From Halanaerobium sp046541575 (GTDB lineage Bacteria; Bacillota; Halanaerobiia; Halanaerobiales; Halanaerobiaceae), in the NCBI GenBank assembly GCA_046541575.1, contig JBKHDA010000002.1, forward strand, positions 9,413-73,412: a stretch of 64,000 bases of DNA, written 5' to 3'. Position numbers and translations under genes: made by a program. Under the pieces are notes generated by a model. That model was not told the origin of the DNA. It saw only the letters and a list, made by a program, of their open reading frames with translations, and ran no database searches. Shown in pieces: positions 58,746 to 64,000 of the stretch. Positions within the stretch are counted from its first letter, which is position 1. Each line of letters starts with the position of its first letter.

Positions 58746-58813
58746 CAATAATTAACTTAAACTTAGTGATTTTAAAAACTGGTATAACTTGTCTTCTGGA
58801 TATATTCTGAATT

Positions 58814-59260
58814 CTAATTTCCTTTACCAGGATTATTACCTTTACCGGGATTATTCTTAGACTTATCACTACCTTTTCCAGGGTTGTTATTGCCTGGATG
58901 ATTATTTTCCTTATAATTTTGAATTACATTTGCAAGTCCCTGCCCGGTCCAGTCTTCATTGTTGGCTTTATATTCTTTGATCCTTTGAGCAAGACCGCGG
59001 CCGAAGTTATCTTTTTCATTATCCTGATCGTAATCTTCTCATAATCTTCAACTTCTTCTAATTCACCCAGAATAATTTTGATCATGCCCAGATCAATTTC
59101 ACCTGAAATATCAATAACAGAACTTGATTCTCCCTTGAGAATTTTTTCGATGGTTAAGTCTAAATCATAGTCATTTAAATAAATATAATCATCATCCTGA
59201 GCCATTAAAGTCATCGATATTACTAAAAAGAAAAGAGCTAATATAGTTGATTTGTTGCAT
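58814..59260 (-). pseudogene. Frameshifted secreted protein with tandem repeats and PGKG tail
   Basis: I do not recognise a family. Read leftwards, a signal-like stretch (STILALFFLVISMTLMAQ) leads into an acidic domain (DDDYIYLNDYDLDLTIEKIL, then ISGEIDLGMIKIILGEL). At about 59035 the frame breaks. In the next frame it continues FGRGLAQRIKEYKANNE, DWTGQGLANVIQNYKENN (two related 17-18-residue repeats) and NNPGKG repeats to a TAG at 58814-58816. The only upstream ATG (59260) is also out of frame by one extra base. Two single-base shifts are enough to break an otherwise coherent gene, so it is either a recent pseudogene or affected by sequence error. Confidence 0.7.
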
Positions 59261-59432
59261 ATTTAACTAAACAATTTTATAATTTAATAACACCATAAAT
59301 AATTATAATAACTGGATTAATACTTTCAGGTTCATATATTGTCGAAATAATTAATCTGAAATAAAGGGTTAAAGTTATATTTGAAGAATCATATAAATTA
59401 TAAAGGGTTTATTTAATTGGAGGTGTTTGCTT

Positions 59433-59861
59433 TTGATTTTAAATTGGAGTGGCATTTTTAGATTAACTTTAGCGGCTGTATTAGCTGCATTAATTGGTTA
59501 TGATAGAGAAAAGCAAAACAAGGCAGCAGGAATCAGAACAAATGTTATTGTCGCGGTTATTTCATGTGTGATTATGATTTTATCAGTGGAAGTTGCAAAA
59601 TTAGGTAGTTCAGCTACCGGTATAGAAGGAGATCCAGCTCGCCTTGCAGCTCAGGTTGTAAGTGGAATTGGATTTTTAGGTGCTGGAACTATAATAAAAC
59701 AGGAAGATAAGGTTGAAGGATTGACAACAGCAGCCAGTCTCTGGGGTGTTGCTGGCTTGGGTCTGGCAGTAGGTTATGGTTTATATGATATTTCTATTGC
59801 ATCAGCTTTGATTATTTTTGTGAGCCTTCGGGTGGCTCCTTCTGTAAAAAAGAGATTGTAG
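59433..59861 (+). CDS. MgtC/SapB family membrane protein
   Basis: This 142-residue MgtC-domain protein has about four TM segments, with LAAVLAALIGYDREKQNKAAGIRTNVIV and VVSGIGFLGAGTIIKQEDKVEGLTTAASLW as family hallmarks. It lacks the extra C-terminal ACT-like domain, so it is the short SapB-like form. Roles in Mg2+ or phosphate stress are reported for relatives, but the function here is unknown. I use TTG 59433, nine bases after GGAGG; the in-frame TTG at 59427 is too close to the ribosome binding site. Confidence 0.9.
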   Translation: MILNWSGIFRLTLAAVLAALIGYDREKQNKAAGIRTNVIVAVISCVIMILSVEVAKLGSSATGIEGDPARLAAQVVSGIGFLGAGTIIKQEDKVEGLTTAASLWGVAGLGLAVGYGLYDISIASALIIFVSLRVAPSVKKRL

Positions 59862-59925
59862 TAATAGCTTAATTAAGTTTTGAAGTGATCCTAAAACTAA
59901 GTGAAAAAGCAGAGGAGGACTAAAA

Positions 59926-60522
59926 TTGAAATATTATATTAAGATTTTATGTCTGGCAATTGCTGTTGCTGCCTTATTTTCAATTTCAGTTTCAGCTCAG
60001 ATTCAGGTAGAAAATAGAAAGTTAAAATATACCCCAATAGTTGTCAATCAGCATTTTTTGATTCCAGTAGAATTTCTGAATGAATTTTTGGATTTTACTG
60101 TTAAAGTTGAAAAAGATTTAACGATGCCGGACAGGGATGATATAGGTGATCAAAGCGAAAATAATCTTCGTTTTAGAGTTTACCTCAATGACGATGAGTT
60201 CGATAGTCATGAGCAGTTAAGTCTCAGATTTGAAATTATGAATAACGGCAGAGATGATGTTAAACTTCGTTTCAATTCTGGGCAGAAATATAATATATAT
60301 ATCAAGAATCGGTTTGGACGAGTTCTTTATTCCTGGGCCGACAGCAAAAAATTTTCTCAGGCAGTACAGAATATCGAAATCAAAGGCAGAGATTCTCTAA
60401 AATTTGAAGAAGAAATTAAATTAACCCGGTTTAGAGAAGGTAGACATTTTGTGGAAGTGGAAATTACATCTGATAATTATGAGTTCGCTCAAATAGAAAA
60501 AGAGTTTGAAATAGATGATTAA
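59926..60522 (+). CDS. Exported BsuPI-domain protein
   Basis: This 198-residue exported protein has a signal peptide at about 1-24 (ILCLAIAVAALFSISVSAQ). A short stretch (about 30-65, YTPIVVNQHFLIPVEFLNEF) resembles a copper-amine-oxidase-N-like beta segment. The C-terminal half (about 85-195) matches the BsuPI (intracellular proteinase inhibitor) fold: LSLRFEIMNNGRDDVKLRF, SGQKYNIYIKNRFGRVLYSWA, KKFSQAVQNIEIKGRDSLKFEE. The start is TTG 59926 after AGAGGAGG. It overlaps lnt by 8 bp, so the two are probably cotranslated. Confidence 0.82.
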   Translation: MKYYIKILCLAIAVAALFSISVSAQIQVENRKLKYTPIVVNQHFLIPVEFLNEFLDFTVKVEKDLTMPDRDDIGDQSENNLRFRVYLNDDEFDSHEQLSLRFEIMNNGRDDVKLRFNSGQKYNIYIKNRFGRVLYSWADSKKFSQAVQNIEIKGRDSLKFEEEIKLTRFREGRHFVEVEITSDNYEFAQIEKEFEIDD

Positions 60523-61927
60523 AGACACCGTAATGGCTTTATTTTTAACAATTTTATCCGCGGCCTTAGCAACAGCGGCAAATTATAATGGAGATCTGTA
60601 TTTTTTGACCTGGACTGCTCTTCTTCCCTTTCTTTATTATCTTTTTATTTACAAAAATCAGGAGTTAACTTATAAGAGTATTTTTTTAAAGGGCTGGAAT
60701 CTCGGCTTTTGGATTTTAGTTTTTACAGCAAATTTTTTATATAATTCTATAAAGTTATATACTGAAGCTCCATTTCTAATTATTATTTTAATTTTATTTC
60801 TTTTATTTTTGCTTTTATCCTTAATTTATGGGTTGTTTTTTGTTCTTTATTTATTTCTGCAGAAGAAGTTATTTGCCCAAAATGGTTTTAGAGCACTGTT
60901 ATTTGCAGCTGTTTGGACAATTATGGAATTAAGCCGTTATTATTTATTATCATTTTTTCCAATTGCTAATCCTGCTTATACTCAGGCCAATTTTTTTAGT
61001 TTTATTCAGCTGGTAGAATTTGGGGGAATCTGGATTCTGACTTTTATTTTAATACTTGTTAACGGCCTACTTTTTCAGCTGATTTTTGAAAAAAAATATA
61101 AAAACATTTTTATATTATCAATTATATTTTTTATGATTTTTGGGACAGGCTTTTTTCTGCAGGAGAGAGAATTTAAAGCTGGCCGAGAGGAAGCTAAAGC
61201 TTTAGAAATAGGAATTATCACAACTCAAATTGAACAGGAAAAAAAGTGGAAAGCAGAACAGCTTTCTGAAAATATCGAGCTGACTTTAAATGCTGCCTCA
61301 AAGCTGAATCAAACTCAGCTCATAATTGCACCTGAAACAAATATTACTTTCGATTTTTATAATAATCATAATTACAAAGATCAATTTTTAGAAAAAGTAG
61401 AGTCGGATTTTGAAGCGCCAATTCAGATTGGAGCACTGGCTTCTAAAAATCCAGATAGAGGTCGATACAACAGTGTGTTTTTGCTTTCAGATACAGGTGA
61501 AATAATTTCGCGTTATGATAAAAATCTGCTTCTTTATTTTGGAGAGACTTATCCCTTTTTAGAACTGCTGAATGAATATACAGAATACAGCTTTTCATCT
61601 TTAAATCCAGGTAAAGAATTGACTGTATTTAAATTTGGTGAGCTGCGGTGGAGAACTGTTATCTGTTCAGAAATACTTTATCCTTCTTATGTAAAAAAAG
61701 CAGCCAGAGATGTGGATTTTATAGTTAATCAGACAAATGAAGCCTGGTTTAAAAACAATAAACTTTTAAAAAATATTATGTGGCAGGCTGCAGTTTTAAG
61801 AGCTGTAGAAAATAGAGTGCCAATCATTAAAACCGGCAACCAGGCTCACAGTGGAATTATTTATCCTGGTGGGAGTTTTAAAAAAGTTGATCCAGAAAAA
61901 AATTATCATATACTTAATTTGAAATAA
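60515..61927 (+). CDS. lnt: Apolipoprotein N-acyltransferase (Lnt-like)
   Basis: Lnt adds a third acyl chain to lipoprotein N-terminal Cys at the membrane. The 470-residue product has five to seven N-terminal TM segments (about 5-210) and a C-terminal CN-hydrolase domain with the full triad: Glu274 in APETN, Lys336 in YDKNLLLYFGETYP, Cys384 in VICSEILYPSYV. NQTNEAWF and AVENRVPIIKTGN are also family-typical. Start ATG 60515 lies inside the preceding gene. Lnt is unusual in monoderm Firmicutes but expected in a diderm Halanaerobiales member. Confidence 0.92.
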   Translation: MIKDTVMALFLTILSAALATAANYNGDLYFLTWTALLPFLYYLFIYKNQELTYKSIFLKGWNLGFWILVFTANFLYNSIKLYTEAPFLIIILILFLLFLLLSLIYGLFFVLYLFLQKKLFAQNGFRALLFAAVWTIMELSRYYLLSFFPIANPAYTQANFFSFIQLVEFGGIWILTFILILVNGLLFQLIFEKKYKNIFILSIIFFMIFGTGFFLQEREFKAGREEAKALEIGIITTQIEQEKKWKAEQLSENIELTLNAASKLNQTQLIIAPETNITFDFYNNHNYKDQFLEKVESDFEAPIQIGALASKNPDRGRYNSVFLLSDTGEIISRYDKNLLLYFGETYPFLELLNEYTEYSFSSLNPGKELTVFKFGELRWRTVICSEILYPSYVKKAARDVDFIVNQTNEAWFKNNKLLKNIMWQAAVLRAVENRVPIIKTGNQAHSGIIYPGGSFKKVDPEKNYHILNLK

Positions 61928-62506
61928 TTTTCAAATACTCTTTTTAATCACTAATCTTTGCTGATATACTCAATATAAATAGATATTTTCTTTTGTGGAT
62001 ATACTTCAATAAAATATCAACATTGGTGATATGAGATTTACCCCTCATGTGCATATACTAATTACAGAATATAGAGTTTTAGAGTATGATGGCAAAAGTT
62101 AAGATTCTGGTATGAAGATGAAGTTTAAATATACTTTTGAAAGATAAAACACTACTAAAGAAATATTAATTAACTTCTATAGTAGGATGGACGTTAGACC
62201 ATTTTGTTCTTTTTATGGGATTAATTGGGATTCAGATTATTTAAGAAAAGAAAAACTTACTTTTAATTATAAATAGAAATAAGACAAAATCGGGCTATTC
62301 AATTCGGCATATCAGCCCGCCTTTTTCTGTCCAGATTATTATTTTTAAATTATATTTAAGAAAAAATATGAAATCAAGGCAGGAAAAGTCTGAGTTATGT
62401 TTAATATTACTAATATAAGTATTTTACTCAACTTTAATCAGCTGTGCAAATTTTTGAAAAAACTATTAGATTTGACGTAACGGGGGCTTAAACGGGGGGG
62501 TAACAA
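61928..62506. other. 579-bp intergenic region with a terminator
   Basis: A terminator-like hairpin CGGGCT (62291-62296) / AGCCCG (62314-62319) followed by CCTTTTTC lies 360 bp after lnt, implying a lost gene or a long untranslated tail. Around 61964-62030 two loosely similar copies of GATATACT..CAATA occur. A 24-codon hydrophobic open stretch at 62170-62244 has no start or homology I can name. The run GGGGGCTTAAACGGGGGGG just before the SARP gene is an unusual G-rich stretch. Confidence 0.55.
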
Positions 62507-63661
62507 ATGAGTGTTAGTTATGAAAAGCTTTATATTTACACTTTAGGAGACTTTTTGGTCAGGAAAGAAGATAAAACTATTTTTTCGGGAGAGAAGAGTT
62601 ATCTTAACAAAAGATGGCATTTATTTTTATATCTCGTATTTAATAAGGGCAACAAGATTAGTAAACAGGAATTAATTAAAGAGCTTAATTTAGAAGAAAA
62701 TGTTTCTCCTAACCAGTCCCTGCGTGCTTTAGTTTACAGGCTGCGTAAGGATTTAAATTTTGGGAATAATAATTTTATTTTAAATGAAAAGGGAGGCTAT
62801 TTTTTTAATACGGAGAGCAGCTACTGGCTGGATACTCAATACTTTACCGGTATGATTGAAAAAGCAAATGAAACTAAGGAAAAAAATAATGCTTTAGATC
62901 TATATAGAGAAGCGGTTTCTTTATATAAGGGTGAATTTCTTAAAAATCAGAAACTGGATAATATTAAATTCAATCTGCTGCGGGTAAAATATCAGGAGGT
63001 GTATAAAGAAGCTGTTATTGAGCTGGGTAATATTCTTTCTAGAGATAAAAAATATGAGGAGGCGGTTGACCTTTACAAAAATGCACTGCAGATTAATCCT
63101 TTAAATGTTGATTTTCACACAAATTTAATTGAAAATTATAAAAAACTTGGACGTCCTGATTTAGCCTTAATGAAAACAGAAGAAGCAATTTTATATTTGA
63201 AAAACACAAATTTGCCGATAAGTGAAAATCTGAATATAGGAATAAGTAATTTTTTCAAAAAAGATATTCAGGAGGATCCAGAAAAGATACTGGAAAGCAA
63301 TAAAATTTGTAGGGGAGATATTTTTGAATGTGGCCCAATGACCTTTGCCAGTATTTATTCTCTCGAAAAGAGAAGAAACAAACGTGAAAAAAAAGATATG
63401 TTTCTTGTTCATATTAAAATTAATGGTACAAAATCTGTTAAAAAATTAGTACGTGCAGAAAAAATTTTGAGGCAGACAATCAATCAGACTTTAAGGAGTA
63501 ATGATATAATGACACGCTGGAAATCCCGGTATTATTTACTTTTGCTGGTTGATATTGAAGTCGAAAAAATAGATAAAATTTTAGAGCGTATTCAAAATTT
63601 ATATAATGAGCAGTTTCCACCTGCTGAAACAAGTATCAGTTACACCTACCAGAAAGTTTAA
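62507..63661 (+). CDS. SARP/BTAD-type regulator with a C-terminal GGDEF-like domain
   Basis: This 384-residue putative regulator has an N-terminal winged-helix domain (about 8-105: LYIYTLGDFLVRKEDK, RWHLFLYLVFNKGNKISKQE, QSLRALVYRLRKDL), a helical BTAD/TPR-like domain (about 112-245: AVSLYKGEFLKNQ, YEEAVDLYKNALQINPLN), and a C-terminal domain (about 270-384). In the last, LRSNDIMTRWKSRYYLLLL is placed like the LRxxDxxxRxGGDEFxxLL motif of GGDEF domains but lacks the catalytic residues, suggesting a degenerate fold. DNA targets are unknown; it stands alone, between lnt and a group II intron. Confidence 0.8.
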   Translation: MSVSYEKLYIYTLGDFLVRKEDKTIFSGEKSYLNKRWHLFLYLVFNKGNKISKQELIKELNLEENVSPNQSLRALVYRLRKDLNFGNNNFILNEKGGYFFNTESSYWLDTQYFTGMIEKANETKEKNNALDLYREAVSLYKGEFLKNQKLDNIKFNLLRVKYQEVYKEAVIELGNILSRDKKYEEAVDLYKNALQINPLNVDFHTNLIENYKKLGRPDLALMKTEEAILYLKNTNLPISENLNIGISNFFKKDIQEDPEKILESNKICRGDIFECGPMTFASIYSLEKRRNKREKKDMFLVHIKINGTKSVKKLVRAEKILRQTINQTLRSNDIMTRWKSRYYLLLLVDIEVEKIDKILERIQNLYNEQFPPAETSISYTYQKV

Positions 63662-63687
63662 ATTATTTAAAAGTTAATAATTCCTGT

Positions 63688-63713
63688 AAAAGCGCCTAAT
63701 TGGGCGCTTTTTT
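63688..63713 (+). terminator. Terminator after the SARP-like gene
   Basis: AAAAGCGCC and GGGCGCTTTT pair across a 5-nt loop, followed by TT. Confidence 0.85.
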
Positions 63714-63716
63714 GTA

Positions 63717-64000
63717 GTTTGCCTGGCATGAATATTTGCTACTCAGTGAAAGTCTGATGTGGGGGTTGATAGTGCCAACCACTAGCTGAAGACAAGGGTG
63801 TCCATCGCGAGGTGGAATCTGAAGGAAGTTGGAAGCAAAGCTTCGGTCTGAGGAATACGAATTGTATAGAAGGCATATTCCTGTGGGTGAGTTTGCTACA
63901 CAAAACAAAGCCCTAAACTATTCAAGACAGGAAGTGTAAATACAACAGATAGATGAAGTGAAAGTAAATATTCTTAACCAGGGAAGGTCTGACAGTAAAT
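63717..64000 (+). mobile_element. 5' part of a probable group II intron (runs off the window)
   Basis: The sequence from about 63717 (GTTTGCCTGGCATG) has no open frame but shows domain-I-like RNA motifs I recall from bacterial group II introns: ACTAGCTGAAGACAAGGGTG, AGGTGGAATCTGAAGGAAG, CTTCGGTCTGAGGAA, and GAGTTTGCTACACAAAACAA. A reverse transcriptase ORF would be expected beyond the right edge. The 5' boundary is not fixed; it appears only a few bases after the terminator, a placement known for group IIC introns. Identification is by motif memory. Confidence 0.65.

Noticed and set aside
62170..62244. 24-codon hydrophobic stretch (GWTLDHFVLFMGLIG) between lnt and the SARP gene
   Set aside because: There is no start codon, no upstream continuation in frame and no recognisable homology; at most a gene remnant.
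1..64000. CRISPR array, tRNA or rRNA genes, prophage
   Set aside because: Reading the intergenic spaces showed no regularly spaced direct repeats, no tRNA-like cloverleaf or rRNA sequence, and no run of phage genes; the holin-family protein at 46611 is not phage-linked.

Overview
The window looks like the replication-origin region of a low-GC, anaerobic, diderm Firmicute, most likely a member of the Halanaerobiales; the taxon is inferred from gene content, not from a search. The pointers are: the Bacillus-type origin gene order, a single-chain pyruvate:ferredoxin oxidoreductase, and outer-membrane-related genes in an otherwise Firmicute gene set (apolipoprotein N-acyltransferase, LolA-like protein, Lol-type ABC transporter, several predicted beta-barrels). 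Genes mostly run rightwards away from the origin.

Region 1 (1-9.6 kb): 5' end of dnaA on the minus strand, an origin with many DnaA boxes, then rnpA-yidD-yidC-khpB(jag)-mnmE-mnmG-rsmG-noc-parA-parB. rpmH, normally between dnaA and rnpA, is absent. A perfect Noc-binding palindrome lies between rsmG and noc, a second lies inside gcvPB, and a near-perfect parS follows parB. The chromosome-segregation and nucleoid-occlusion genes therefore sit beside their DNA targets.

Region 2 (9.6-20.4 kb): DUF554 protein; a glycine riboswitch with terminator ahead of gcvT-gcvH-gcvPA-gcvPB; TPR protein; a 59-residue DUF951 protein; ychF; a PAP2 phosphatase; rpsF-ssb-rpsR; DUF2232; rplI. Relative to Bacillus, the gcv operon is inserted after parB.

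Region 3 (20.5-28.8 kb, accessory): UspA; a TetR repressor with two tandem palindromic operators at its own promoter, heading a Lol/MacB-like ABC transporter, a LolA-like periplasmic protein and a beta-barrel; a MntA/HepT toxin-antitoxin pair; a PspC protein.

Region 4 (28.8-37.8 kb): a leftward dnaD-dnaI-dnaB helicase-loading operon with a small unknown gene, then rightward purB, purA, purD and cysE. In Bacillus, dnaB(dnaC) and purA follow rplI directly, so region 3 looks like an insertion into a conserved neighbourhood and the helicase operon is inverted.

Region 5 (37.9-54.2 kb): GH38 alpha-mannosidase, DUF362 ferredoxin, a PAS/GGDEF/HD-GYP protein, cysK, a four-TM membrane protein, a secreted repeat protein, an orphan Wzz-like protein, a glutamate-cysteine ligase-like protein, UDP-sugar dehydrogenase, a predicted beta-barrel plus DUF2330 pair, and a methyltransferase.

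Region 6 (54.3-64 kb): pyruvate:ferredoxin oxidoreductase, a REP-associated tyrosine transposase (RAYT), a frameshifted secreted repeat protein, MgtC, BsuPI-domain protein, Lnt, a SARP-like regulator, and the 5' part of a probable group II intron running off the right edge.

The most notable unexplained signal is a family of short dispersed intergenic repeats (about eight loci). They typically abut the stop codon of a gene, and in two cases supply the last codons and stop of the gene. Several contain or form inverted repeats, and one copy lies upstream of the RAYT gene. Two further long palindromic elements (16969-17135, 28686-28800) are MITE-like.
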